64,000 bases of DNA from NCBI RefSeq assembly GCF_040869045.1, contig NC_090319.1, positions 375,363,601-375,427,600 of the forward strand. Reading direction: 5' to 3'. The stretch is from Eurosta solidaginis (lineage: Eukaryota; Arthropoda; Insecta; Diptera; Tephritidae). Of the stretch, positions 43,179 to 53,949 are shown in pieces. The notes beneath the pieces were generated by a model. It did not search any database. It had not been told where the DNA came from and worked only from the letters and a program-made list of their open reading frames with translations. Positions within the stretch are counted from its first letter, which is position 1. The number at the start of each line of letters is the position of its first letter. Position numbers and translations under genes: made by a program.

Positions 43179-46100
43179 TATACTCAGTTGAGCAGAGCTC
43201 ACAGAGTATATTAAGTTTGATTGGATAACGGTTGGTTGTACATATATAAAGGAATCGAGATAGATATAGACTTCCATATATCAAAATAATCAGGATCGAA
43301 AAAAAATTTGATTGAGCCACGTCCGTCCGTCCGTCCGTTAACACGATAACTTGAGTAAATTTTGAGGTATCTTGATGAAATTTCGTACGTAGGTTCCTGA
43401 GCGCTCATCTCAGATCGCTATTTAAAATGAACGATATGGGACTATAACCACGCCCACTTTTTCGATATCGAAAATTTCGAAAAACCGAAAAAGTGCGATA
43501 ATTCATTACCAAAGGCAGATAAAGCGACGAAACTTGGTATATGAGTTGAATTTATGACGCTGAATAGAAAATTAGTAAAATTTTGGACAATGGGCGTGGC
43601 ACTGCCCACTTTTAAAAGAAGGTAATTTAAAAGTTTCGCAAGCTGTAATTTGTCAGTCGTTGAAGATATCATGATGAAATTTGGCAGGGACGTTACTCTT
43701 ATTACTATATGTACGTCTAATAAAAATTAGCAAAATCGGAGAAGGACCACGCCCACTTTAAAAAAAATTTTTTGTAAAGTAAAATTTTAACAAAAAATTT
43801 AATATCTTTACAGTATATAAGTAAATTATGTCAGCATTCAACTCCAGAAATGATATGGTGCAAAAAAATACAAAAATAAAAGAAAATTTCAAAATGGGCG
43901 TGGCTCCGCCCTTTTTCATTTAATTTGTCTAGGATACTTTTAACGCCATAAGTCGAACACAAATTAACCAATCCTCTTGAAATTTGGTAGGGGCATAGAT
44001 TTTATGATGATAACTGTTTTCTGTGAAAACGGGCGAAATCGGTTGATGGCACGCCCAGTTTTTATACACAGCCGTTTGTCAGTCCTTCCGCATGGACGTT
44101 AACACGATAACTTGAGCAAAAATCGACATATCTTTAATGAACTTTGTTCACGTACTTACTTGAACTCACTTTATCTTGGTATGAAAAATGAACGAAATCC
44201 GACAATGACCACGCCCACTTTTTCGATATCGAAAATTACGAAAAATGAAAAAAATGCCATAATTCCATACCAAATACGAAAAAAGGGATGAAACATGGTG
44301 AGGTAATTGGATTGGTTTATTGACGCGAAATATAACTTTAGAAAAAACTTTATAAAATGGTTGTGACACCTACCATATTAAGTAGAAGAAAATGAAAAAG
44401 TTCAGCAGGGCGAAATAAAAAACCCTTAAAATCTTGGCAGGTATTACATATATAAATAAATTAGCGGTATCCAACAGATGATGTTCTGGGTCACCCTGGT
44501 CTACATTTTGGTCGATATCTGGAAAACGCCTTCACATATACAACTACCACCACTCCCTTTTAAAACTCTCATTAATACCTTTAAATTGATACCCATATCG
44601 TACAAACACATTCTAGAGTCACCCCTGGTCCACCTTTATGGCGATATTTCGAAACGGCGTCCACATGTGGAATTAAGCATCACTCCCTTTTAAAATACTC
44701 ATTAACACCTTTCTTTTGATACCCATATTGTACAAACAAATTCTAGGGTCACCCCTGGTCCACCTTTACGGCGATATCTCGAAACGGCGTCCACCTATGG
44801 AACTAAGGATTACTCCCTTTTAAAATACTCATTAACACCTTTCATTTGATACCCATATCGTACAAACGCATCCTAGAGTCACCCCTGGTCCACCTTTATG
44901 GCGATGTCTCGAAAATGCGACCACCTATACAACTACCACCACTCCCTTTTAAAACCCTCATTAATACCTTTAATTTGATACCCATATCGTATAAACAAAT
45001 TCTAGGGTCACACCTGGTCCACCTTTATGGCGATATCTCGAAACGGCGTCCACCTGTGGAACTAAGCATCACTCCCTTTTAAAATACTCATTAACACCTT
45101 TCTTTTGATACCCATATTGTACAAACAAATTCTAGGGTCACCCCTGGTCCACCTTTATGGCGATATATCGAAACGGCGTCAACTTATGGAACTAAGGATT
45201 ACTCCCTTTTAAAATACTCATTAACACCTTTCATTTGATACCCATATCGTACAAACGCATTCTAGAGTCACCCCTGGTCCACCTTTATGGCGATATTTCG
45301 AAAAGGCGACCACCTATACAACTACCACCACTCCCTTTTAAAACCCTCATTAATACCTTTAATTTGATACCCATATCGTATAAACAAATTCTAGGGTCAC
45401 ACCTGGTCCACCTTTATGGCGATATCTCGAAACGGCGTCCACCTGTGGAACTAAGCATCACTCCCTTTTAAAATACTCATTAACACCTTTCTTTTGATAC
45501 CCATATTGTACAAACAAATTCTAGGGTTACCCCTGGTCCACCTTTATGGCGATATCTCGAAACGGCGTCCACCTATGGAACTAAGGATTACTCCCTTTTA
45601 AAATACTCATTAACATCTTTCGTTTGATACCCATATTGTACAAACGCATTCTAGGGTCACAACTGGTCCACCTTTATGGCGATATCTCGAAACGGCGTCC
45701 ACCTGTGGAACTAAGCATCACTCCTTTTTAAAATACTCATTAACACCTTTCTTTTGATACCCATATTGTACAAACAAATTCTAGGGTCACCCCTGGTCCA
45801 CTTTTATGGCGATATCTCGAAACGGCGTCCACTTATGAAACTAAGGATTACTCCGTTTTAAAATACTCATTAACACCTTTCATTTGATACCCATATCGTA
45901 CAAACGCATTCTAGAGTCACCCCTGGTCCACCTTTATGGCGATTTCTCGAAAAGGCGACCACCTATACAACTACCACCACTCCCTTTTAAAACCCTCCTT
46001 AATACCTTTAATTTGATACCCATATCGTACAAACAAATTCTAGGGTCACACCTGGTCCACCTTTATGGCGATATCTCGAAACGGCGTCCACATGTGGAAT

Positions 46101-46674
46101 TAAGCATCACTCCCTTTTAAAATACTCATTAACACCTTTCTTTTGATACCCATATTGTACAAACAAATTCCAGGGTCACCCCTGGTCCACCTTTATAGCG
46201 ATATCTCGAAACGGCGTCCACCTATGAAACTAAGGATTACTCCCTTTTAAAATACGCATTAACACCTTTCTTTTGATACCCATATTGTACAAACAAATTC
46301 TAGGGTCACCCCTGGTCCACCTTTATGGCGATATCTCGAAACGGCGTGCACCTATGGAACTAAGGATTACTCCCTTTTAAAATACTCATTAACACCTTTC
46401 TTTTGATAGCCATATTGTACAAACAAATTCTAGAGTCAACCCTGATCCACCTTTATGGCGATATCCCTAAATGGCGTCCACCTATAGAACTATGGCCCAC
46501 TCCTTCATAAAATACTCTTTAATGCCTTTCATTTGATACACATGTCATACAAACACATTCCAGGGTTTCCCTCGATTCATTTTCCTACATGGTTATTTTC
46601 CCTTATGTTGTCACCATAGCTCTCAACTGAGTATGTAATGTTCGGTTACACCCGAACTTAACCTTCCTTACTTG
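43179..46674 (+). mobile_element. Helentron-like element, subfamily A (copy 7), longest
   Basis: 3496 bp, from TATACTCAGTTGAGC to the GTTCGGTTACACCCGAAC hairpin and CCTTCCTTACTTG. The empty site is the T-run at about 1915-1925 of the inverted copy of the segment, confirming both ends. The array at 44500-46560 holds about 16 units. Confidence 0.8.
44500..46560. repeat. 130-bp array with trimeric higher-order structure
   Basis: Three unit types follow one another: P (CTACCACCACTCCC), Q (AAGCATCACTCCC) and R (AAGGATTACTCCC). The order P-Q-R recurs with a 389-390-bp period near 44940 and 45325, then Q-R, P-Q-R and extra R units. Identical 78-codon ORFs at 44846, 45235 and 45884 reflect this and are not genes. 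Confidence 0.85.
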
Positions 46675-46871
46675 TTTTGTTTTGTTTTTTTGTTTTTTGT
46701 GAATAAAAAACAAGCAAAAGATTTTACCTCTAGATCTGAGGAACAACTTTTTAATCAAGGAATTGAAGTAAATGCTAATTAATTTCTTCACTCCGCCCAT
46801 TATAGCTTGAGGGCAAATTACCTCATAAAATTTTAGGTATAATAAAAATTGAACAAACCGATTTATTTATT

Positions 46872-47198
46872 TGAGAACGATCATGTGATATGTGTACAAT
46901 AACTGTATTTTCAAGGAAAAAATAGAGAAAACTGCAAAGGCTATACTTAATTAGTTCTATCTGTTTTCAAACTGCTAATTAGTTCTATTGTATTCTCCTG
47001 TCACAAAACCATAGTTGGGGGCAGTGCACTAAATTTTGAGCAACAACACTACTCAAAACTAAGTGGATTGAATAATCAAGATCTTGTATTAAGAGTTAAC
47101 ATCTTGTATTAAGTTTAAACATCTCTACATCTTTAACACATTCGTATAATTTAATGAGCTTATGACAACATCTATAGGAAATAGAAATTGAGTTTACA
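46872..47198 (-). repeat. LTR-like direct repeat of composite segment, copy 2 (second)
   Basis: Starts TGAGAACGATCATGTGATAT and ends GAGTTTACA, in direct orientation to 40421-40734. It is followed by module Y. Confidence 0.6.
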
Positions 47199-47214
47199 TC
47201 GCTACAAAGAAAAA

Positions 47215-47430
47215 AGGGTGCTTGTACTTATGTTCGCGCATGAGAAGTTATACTTCTTTGTCATCATACAAATATAGTTTTTGACTGCACGCTAATAATT
47301 AATTTCAATAAAAGAATAAGAGGGCTGGAAAAACATCGCCAGTTTAAATTTGATAAATTTAATATATAAAAATTGTGTTTCCTCACATTAATTGTTATTA
47401 TTTTTAAATAAACCACACGTACAAAAGCAA
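47215..47430 (+). repeat. Module Y (copy 2)
   Basis: GGTGCTTGTACTTATGTTCG and GAGAAGTTATACTTCTTTGTC, then an AT-rich run ending in the (TA)n target of the Ty3/Gypsy insertion. It continues into module X at 53950. Confidence 0.65.
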
Positions 47431-47435
47431 TATAT

Positions 47436-48142
47436 TGTCACGGATATTAATATCACTAAGTTATACCATCACTAAGGCGATGCCAAGGCCGCGATAAGCA
47501 GTATTTACGTCAATAATCAAATCATGTATACACATATATAAGGCAGCCGAAAGATGTCACACACAGATGCATTTACTTATACGCCTATGTATGCACGAGA
47601 GACTGTAAACTACAAACATTCACATCAATAATTCAACATTATGTATCTACATAAACGAATAAATAATTGCGTCTACACATATGTACGTATACGAGCAGCG
47701 GAGCGGCAATGCACAAACACATGCATATATCTTATCTGAGTTATCACAAGAGAGAGCAATAATTTGTGCACGTAGTTGTGGCTGGCGATTTTGTAGCCGA
47801 AACTAACTAGTAACTTCTGGAAATCGAAGAGCCTAGAAGTATGCAGCGTAAACTATAAAAGCGGGGCAGGCGAGTAAGAAGTAATTCAGTTTGATTTGAG
47901 ATTTCAATTAAGCGCTATCTAGCGAGCTATAGCAGAATTATTTTGAATAGTAGAGTTTCATTTGAGCTATCAATCAGTTTGGTTATTAAGCCGGCGAGTA
48001 GCAAAGTATAAGTGTTATTGTGAAGTAATTTAATAAAGGCCATTTTTCCATTGTTCAATATTGGAGTTATTTATTCAACAGTTTAGTGATTCGAACTTAG
48101 CAGAGGATTGCAAATAAGAGGATTTGCGGCAGATTCGTTACA
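47436..48142 (+). repeat. 5' LTR
   Basis: TGTCACGGATATT to TTCGTTACA. TATAAAA lies at 47854-47860, an initiator-like TCAGTT at 47886-47891 (34 bases from the TATA start to its A) and AATAAA at 48032-48037, which places the U3/R border near 47886. Confidence 0.9.
47854..47891 (+). promoter_or_regulatory. LTR core promoter (TATA plus initiator)
   Basis: TATAAAA followed by TCAGTT at the spacing expected for transcription start near 47888. The same pair is present in the 3' LTR (TATAAAA at 53661). Confidence 0.65.
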
Positions 48143-48144
48143 AT

Positions 48145-48156
48145 TGGTGTCAGAAG
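48145..48156 (+). promoter_or_regulatory. Primer-binding site, tRNA-Leu type
   Basis: TGGTGTCAGAAG two bases after the LTR is complementary to a CTTCTGACACCA tRNA 3' end. From memory that matches an insect tRNA-Leu. Confidence 0.65.
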
Positions 48157-48193
48157 AGGAATTGTTGAATAAATTCCAGAGGAAAACAAGGAC

Positions 48194-48379
48194 ATGGCAA
48201 AGTTCAGTGAATTGAAGATCCAGCAACTAAAGAAGGAGTTGGAGAGCCGTGGATTGAATACAAGCGGCGTTAAACTTGAACTTCAGGCACGGCTACGAGA
48301 GGCAATGGAAGCAGAAGGAATTGATGTGGACGAGTATGTCTTTTATCCTGATGTGGACGAGACAACAACAAAAATTTAA
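48194..48379 (+). pseudogene. gag N-terminal SAP-like domain, ended by a stop
   Basis: 61 codons. Residues 4-36 read FSELKIQQLKKELESRGLNT then a KLELQARLREA helix, the helix-loop-helix pattern of SAP domains, which bind DNA or chromatin. It ends at TAA 48377-48379. The next gag frame is in the same phase and open right after the stop, so this is most likely the start of gag cut by a nonsense change. Some Gypsy-type gags are known to start with such a domain, so a separate host gene is unlikely. Confidence 0.75.
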
Positions 48380-48418
48380 GAGAAAAACGAAACATCGCAG
48401 ACAATTACCAGCACAGAC

Positions 48419-49666
48419 TTGAACATGATATTGGCTGCAATAACTGCTCAAACATCGATAGTAACATCCAAGATGGAAGCGCAAGAGGCACGTATAACAG
48501 AAATGTCGTCACAAATATCCACCAACATGTCATCACAACTAGAAGAACAGAAAACGTATATGTCATCTCAACTGGAAGAACGGAAAACTTATATGTCATC
48601 ACAGATGGAATCCCAAGAGACACGAATAACATCGAAGATTGAAGCACAAGAACCGCGTATGTCAGAAATGTCGACACAGATTACATCGAAGATGGAAGCA
48701 CAAGAGGCACGGATATCCGAAATGTCGGCTCAAATTTCAGCACAGATATCATCGCAGATCTCTGCTCAACTTGAAGAGCAAGAAGAACGTATTTCCTCGA
48801 AGTTGGAGGCGCAAGATACAAAAATTTTACAGTTTGAAGAAAAAATCGAGGCCGAGGTGGATGCTTTGAGAGGACGTATCGAGCAGTTGCAACTAAATCG
48901 CCCAGCAGTTTCAACTAGTAATCCAAAGGTAAAGACACCATCCTTTGATGGTTCTGTTCCTTTTCAGGTCTTTAAGCTACAGTTTGAGAAGACCGCAGCA
49001 GTGAACCAATGGAATGCTGAAGATAAAGTTGCAGCTCTGTTCGTGGCACTGAAAGGGCCTGCCGCGGAAATCTTACAGACTATTCCAGAGTACGAACGGA
49101 ACAGTTATGACGCATTGATGGCTGCTGTAGAACGGCGATACGGAAGCGAACACAGGAAACAGGTATTTCAAATAGAATTGCAAAACCGCTACCAAAAAGC
49201 TAACGAGACTTTGCAGGAGTTTGCTTCGGACATTGAAAGATTGGCTCATCTTGCAAATGCGGATGCACCCGTGGAATACACGGAAAGAGTGAAGATTCAG
49301 AGCTTTATAAATGGCATACGGGACGTCGAAACGAAGCGAGCCACATACGCGAACCCAAAGCAAACATTTTCTGAAACGGTATCCCATGCATTGACTCAGG
49401 AAACGGCGTCATTATTGAGTAAACCAGCATACAAAGCTCATCGTGTGGAAGTAGAAAGGCCGGAGTGGGTAGATACAATTTTGGAAGCTCTGAAGGGATC
49501 ACAACAGAAAAATGCCGGAGTTATGAAATGTTTCAAGTGCGGTAACCCAGGTCACATTGCACGTCATTGCAGTAGCAATTCCAATAGTTCCAACAATGTG
49601 GGTGGCCGTAAACGCAGAGCTGAAGGAGACAAGCAAATCTCCAAATCCACTCAATCGTTAAACTAA
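48419..49666 (+). CDS. gag: gag: coiled coil, capsid and CCHC zinc knuckle
   Basis: 415 codons from the first ATG after the stop, in the same phase as the SAP-like part. Residues 1-150 are degenerate heptad-like repeats (MSSQLEEQ, TSKMEAQEARISEMS), a long coiled coil. Residues 170-330 match a retrotransposon capsid (FQVFKLQFEKTA, FVALKGPAAEIL, YQKANETLQEFASDIERLA). The nucleocapsid has one CCHC knuckle, CFKCGNPGHIARHC. The product assembles the particle and binds RNA. The stop at 49664-49666 directly follows a slippery heptamer. Confidence 0.85.
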   Translation: MNMILAAITAQTSIVTSKMEAQEARITEMSSQISTNMSSQLEEQKTYMSSQLEERKTYMSSQMESQETRITSKIEAQEPRMSEMSTQITSKMEAQEARISEMSAQISAQISSQISAQLEEQEERISSKLEAQDTKILQFEEKIEAEVDALRGRIEQLQLNRPAVSTSNPKVKTPSFDGSVPFQVFKLQFEKTAAVNQWNAEDKVAALFVALKGPAAEILQTIPEYERNSYDALMAAVERRYGSEHRKQVFQIELQNRYQKANETLQEFASDIERLAHLANADAPVEYTERVKIQSFINGIRDVETKRATYANPKQTFSETVSHALTQETASLLSKPAYKAHRVEVERPEWVDTILEALKGSQQKNAGVMKCFKCGNPGHIARHCSSNSNSSNNVGGRKRRAEGDKQISKSTQSLN

Positions 49667-50379
49667 AGCGAGTCAGCCGCAAGGGGCGACAGCTGGCTCC
49701 CTCAATTGAATGCCCCATAATCTCTATCTCGCAAACTGGTAGAAGGTCAAGCAATCTTACTGTCGGAGGACATGTGGATGGAAAGGAACGTTTACTGACT
49801 GTAGATACGGGTGCATCCCATTCCATCATTCGATCAGATTTAGTCAACAAGAAGATAAGACCATTGCTTGGAGCAAGATTACGTACAGCCACGGGAGAGG
49901 ACACCCAGGTAATTGGAGAAGTAGAATGTGAAGTAGCAATTGGGAACGTCACGGTACTTCACAATTTTATAGTGGCAGGTATTGTTGATGAAATCATAAT
50001 TGGAGTGGACTTCTTAATCAACCAAGGCATCAAGATCGATATGCAACGCAAGACGATGCGATATAAGAACATGGATGTGCCACTTAATTTCGGCTACGAG
50101 AGAGGCTACAGCAGTAAACGAGTGCTGGTGGAAGAGAGTCAGCAAATACCACCAAAATCAGAAGCAGTCATCTGGGCAAAGGTAGATGGAGATTGTGGGA
50201 CAAACAAATTGTGGGTTGTCGAAGCAGCAAATAAATCAGCACTGAACATACTTTTAGGAAAAACCCTGGCTATGACAAAACAAGATGGACGTATTCCGGT
50301 AAGAGTACTCAATGAGTTCAATTCACCATTCAATTTGACCAAAGGAGCTATTTTGGAAGATGCCAAGAGGCCGAAGTAG
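49624..50379 (+). CDS. pol: pol, protease region
   Basis: Frame -1 to gag, open from 49624; there is no good ATG, which is consistent with entry by frameshifting. The aspartic protease active site is LLTVDTGASHSI (DTG at about 49804), with a flap-like IIGVDFL later. The frame ends at 50377-50379, but homologous coding continues one phase away at 50370, so a one-base change separates protease from reverse transcriptase in this copy. Confidence 0.8.
   Translation, partial: RRQANLQIHSIVKLKRVSRKGRQLAPSIECPIISISQTGRRSSNLTVGGHVDGKERLLTVDTGASHSIIRSDLVNKKIRPLLGARLRTATGEDTQVIGEVECEVAIGNVTVLHNFIVAGIVDEIIIGVDFLINQGIKIDMQRKTMRYKNMDVPLNFGYERGYSSKRVLVEESQQIPPKSEAVIWAKVDGDCGTNKLWVVEAANKSALNILLGKTLAMTKQDGRIPVRVLNEFNSPFNLTKGAILEDAKRPK
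49657..49699 (+). promoter_or_regulatory. Candidate -1 ribosomal frameshift signal
   Basis: In the gag phase the sequence is G TTA AAC TAA. Slipping back one base reads GTT AAA CTA and enters the pol frame, which is open from 49624 to 50379. After a 6-nt spacer, GAGTCAGC (49670-49677) pairs with GCTGGCTC (49692-49699) with one G-U pair, and CGC (49678-49680) with GCG (49686-49688). GTTAAAC is a known functional heptamer in other systems. The use here is inferred. Confidence 0.7.
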
Positions 50380-52091
50380 TTATTAACTGTGAACAGCTCC
50401 AGGAATACGTTTCATCTAGTAATACTGGTCTTTCAAATGATATCACGGCATGGACGCATGGGCTAGAGGAAGCCTATCAGAGTAAGGCAAAACAACTGCT
50501 CATAAAATACGCGAACATATTTGACCAGGATGGTTCCAAACCAGGCCGCACCAATGTTGTGAAACATCAAATTGACACTGGAGATGCGAGGCCGATCCGT
50601 CAAGCTCCACGTAGTGTTCCACTGGCGAAGCGGGAAGCTGTGAGTCAAATCATACAAGAAATGAGTGACAGCGGCGTCATCGAACCATCAGCTAGTCTAT
50701 GGAGCTCACCGGTAGTACTTGTAAAGAAGAAGGATGGAAAAATGAGGTTTTGCGTGGACTACCGAAAGTTGAATGACGTTACGAAAAAGGATAGCTACCC
50801 GTTACCAAGAATTGACGACACTCTGGACTCGCTATCTGGTACGAAATGGTTTTCCACACTGGACTTGAAAAGCGGCTACTGGCAAGTTGAGGTGAAGGAG
50901 GAAGATAAAGAGAAAACAGCCTTCAGTGTCGGTGATGGTCTTTGGCAATTTACAGTGATGCCTTTTGGACTTTGTAATGCACCAGCTACTTTTGAGAGAC
51001 TCATGGACCAGGTACAGAAAGGACTGCATTGGAAAACATGCTTAGTGTACCTGGACGACATCATCGTATTGGGCAAGAGTTTTGATGAACATCTTAAAAA
51101 CTTGGAGGAAGTTTTCCAGAGAATAGCTGGCGCTGGTCTGAAGTTAAGTCCCAAAAAGTGTACGCTGTTTAAAAAGGAAGTAAATTATTTGGGCCACAAG
51201 GTAACGACAGAAGGTGTCTGTACAGCGAATGAAAAGATAGAGGCAGTAAAGGATTGGCCAAGTCCACAGAATCTGCATGAATTGAGAAGTTTCCTTGTGT
51301 TGTGCACATATTACCGCCGATTTGTACCAAATTTTGCCAGCGCAGCCCATAGTCTCCACGAGCTAACAAAGAAAAATAAAGCTTTTGAATGGAAGAAGGA
51401 CCAAGAAGTAGCTTTCCAAACATTGAAAGAGCGGTTGTGCACTGCCCCAATGTTGGCATACCCGATTCCAGGAGCAACGTTTATTCTAGATACAGATGCG
51501 AGCGGATATGCTATAGGAGGCGTTTTATCACAACTGGTCGATGGACAAGAGAAGGTAGTTGCATATTACAGCCGTTCAATTGGAAAACCAGAGAGGAACT
51601 ATTGCGTTACACGTAGAGAGCTGTTGGCATTGGTAGAGTGCATTAAACATTTTCACAAATACCTCTACGGCCAGCGATTCCGTGCCAGGACAGATCACGC
51701 AGCGTTGAAATGGCTTCTGCAGTTCCGTAATCCGGAAGGACAATTGGCACGGTGGATCGAGCGACTACAAAGCTATGACTTTTCCATTGAGCATCGAAAA
51801 GGTAGTACCCATGGAAATGCTGATGCAATGTCACGAAGACCATGTAGTCTGGAATGCAAGCACTGCTCAAAGGCCGAGGCTATAGAAGACATTATAGATG
51901 TCCGGCTAATGACTATAACGTGTACGGATGAATGGGACAAGGAACAACTAAGAAAGTGTCAGCTAGAAGATACAGATCTGACCAAACAGAGAGGAGATGT
52001 CAGCAGAGAATCCCATTGCGAAGTCATATTGGGCACAGTGGAACAGTTTAAAATTGATATCCGGTTGCTTGCATCGAGTATGGGAGAGTGA
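50370..52091 (+). pseudogene. pol: pol, reverse transcriptase and RNase H
   Basis: Reverse transcriptase: FCVDYRKLND, STLDLKSGYWQV (first catalytic Asp), MPFGLCNAPATFERLM and VYLDDIIV (YxDD box). RNase H: ILDTDASGYAIGGVLSQ, a RRELLALVECI Glu helix, TDHAALKWLL and HGNADAMSRR. All catalytic acids look present. The frame leaves its family pattern after LEDTDLTK at about 51985 and ends at 52091, because integrase continues in another phase. It lacks its own start, being part of one polyprotein. Confidence 0.85.
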
Positions 52092-53226
52092 GGATGGTCA
52101 ATGCAAGAAGAAACTGATAGTTGTTCCCAGGAAGAGGATTCCTGACGTGCTCAGCGAGCTGCACAATGGTCCAAGTGGAGGTCATCTTGGAATCACGAAG
52201 ACACTCGAAAAAATTAAGCAGAGATTCTATTGGGTTGGTTGCCGTCAGTCGGTCACCGAGTGGATTGCCAACTGCGAGGTATGCAACAGAGCGAAAGGGC
52301 CCAAAACCCGAAGTCATGGCCAGATGAAGCAGTATATTTCAGGTGCACCATTTGAAAGGATCGCCATGGATGTCGCAGGTCCATTTCCTACTAGCAACCG
52401 CGGAAACAAATACGTACTGGTGGTTATGGATTATTTCATTAAATGGCCAGAGGTATACCCAATCCCAAACCAAGAAGCAGAAACAATAGCAGAAGTGGTT
52501 AAAAACGAATGGGTTGCAAGGTATGGTGTACCAATGGAGTTACATTCTGACCAAGGCAGGAATTTTGAATCAGCTGTGTTCCAAGAAATGTGCAAGAAGT
52601 TGGGCATTCGAAAAACACGGAGAACTGCATTGCATCCTCAGTCCGATGGTATGGTGGAACGCTTCAATAGAACATTGGAGGAGCATTTAAGGAAAGTAGT
52701 AGACAAGTACCATAAGGACTGGGATACACACATATCATTATTCTTGATGGCCTACCGATCGGCAGTACATGACACAACGGGCCAAACTCCCGCAAAGGTA
52801 ATTTTTGGCAATGACCTTCGACTGCCAGCTGATTTGAAGTATGGGATAGATGCCGATGCAGAGAGGAATGTCAAGAAATCCACTGGTGTCTTGGAAGAAG
52901 AGCTGAGAGAGATACACGATCTGGTAAGGCAACGAGCAAAGATTATGAGTGACAAGATGAAAGCGAGGTACGATAAAGCAGATAATTCGGAAGGGTTTCA
53001 GGAAGGAGATTTGGTGCTGCTATTCAACCCACAACGAAAAAAAGGTTTGTCCCCGAAATTGCAGTGTAACTGGGAAGGCCCATACAAAGTTGTAAAACGG
53101 ATCAACGATGTAGTGTACCGCATACAAACCACTACCAAACCACGAACCAAAATGAAAGTGGTTCATTTGGAGAGATTAGCAGCGTTTAGATCGAGAGATT
53201 TGTCTGACCGGGACGATCAGACTTAG
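51997..53226 (+). pseudogene. pol: pol, integrase with GPY/F module
   Basis: HHCC zinc site: HNGPSGGHLG and CEVC. Catalytic core: MDVAGPF (Asp), LHSDQGRNFES (Asp) and PQSDGMVERFNRTL (Glu). The C-terminus has NWEGPYKVVKRI, the GPY/F module typical of many Ty3/Gypsy integrases. It ends at TAG 53224-53226, just before the polypurine tract. It is in a different phase from the reverse transcriptase, with the shift at about 51985-52010. Confidence 0.85.
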
Positions 53227-53237
53227 GTGGAGGGCAG
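53225..53237 (+). promoter_or_regulatory. Polypurine tract
   Basis: AGGTGGAGGGCAG immediately before the 3' LTR, overlapping the pol stop codon. It is the expected primer for plus-strand DNA synthesis. Confidence 0.7.
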
Positions 53238-53949
53238 TGTCACGGATATTAATATCACTAAGTTATACCATCACTAAAGCGATGCCAAGGCCACGATAAG
53301 CAGTATTTACGTCAATAATCAAATCATGTATACACATATATAAGGCAGCCGAAAGATGTCACACACAGATGCATTTACTTATACGCCTATGTATGCACGA
53401 GAGACTGTAAACTACAAACATTCACATCAATAATTCAATCATTATGTATCTACCTACATAAACGAATAAATAATTGCGTCTACACATATGTACGTATACG
53501 AGCAGCGGAGCGGCAATGCACAAACACATGCATATATCTTATCTGAGTTATCACAAGAGAGAGCAATAATTTGTGCACGTAGTTGTGGCTGGCGATTTTG
53601 TAGCCGAAACTAACTAGTAACTTCTGGAAATCGAAGAGCCTAGAAGTATGCAGCGTAAACTATAAAAGCGGGGCAGGCGAGTAAGAAGTAATTCAGTTTG
53701 ATTTGAGATTTCAATTAAGCGCTATATAGCGAGCTATAGCAGAATTATTTTGAATAGTAGAGTTTCATTTGAGCTATCAATCAGTTTGGTTATTAAGCCA
53801 GCGAGTAGCAAAGTATAAGTGTTATTGTGAAGTACTTTAATAAAGGCCATTTTTCCATTGTTCAATATTGGAGTTATTTATTCAACAGTTTAGTGATTCG
53901 AACTTAGCAGAGGATTACAAATAAGAGGATTTGCGGCAGATTCGTTACA
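53238..53949 (+). repeat. 3' LTR
   Basis: 712 bp, TGTCACGG to GTTACA. It differs from the 5' LTR by a 1-bp and a 4-bp insertion (near 53435-53455) and about seven substitutions. AATAAA lies at 53839-53844. Confidence 0.9.

Larger units (their letters stand above)
47436..53949 (+). mobile_element. Ty3/Gypsy LTR retrotransposon, full length, disrupted ORFs
   Basis: 6514 bp with LTRs of 707 and 712 bp (TGTCAC...TTACA), a primer-binding site, gag, pol in the order protease, reverse transcriptase, RNase H, integrase, and no env. The flanks are ATAT on both sides within a (TA)n run that is intact at about 1137-1150 of the paralogous segment. By eye the LTRs differ at about seven positions and two small indels, so the insertion is recent. 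A gag stop and two pol frame changes make this copy non-autonomous. Confidence 0.9.

Noticed and set aside
44846..46120. Repeated 78-codon ORFs (44846, 45235, 45884) as a gene family
   Set aside because: They arise from the 130-bp array; similar peptides appear on either strand in other arrays, and there is no domain, start context or codon signal.
48405..49502. Several 65-104-codon minus-strand ORFs opposite gag
   Set aside because: Shadow frames of gag without independent coding features.
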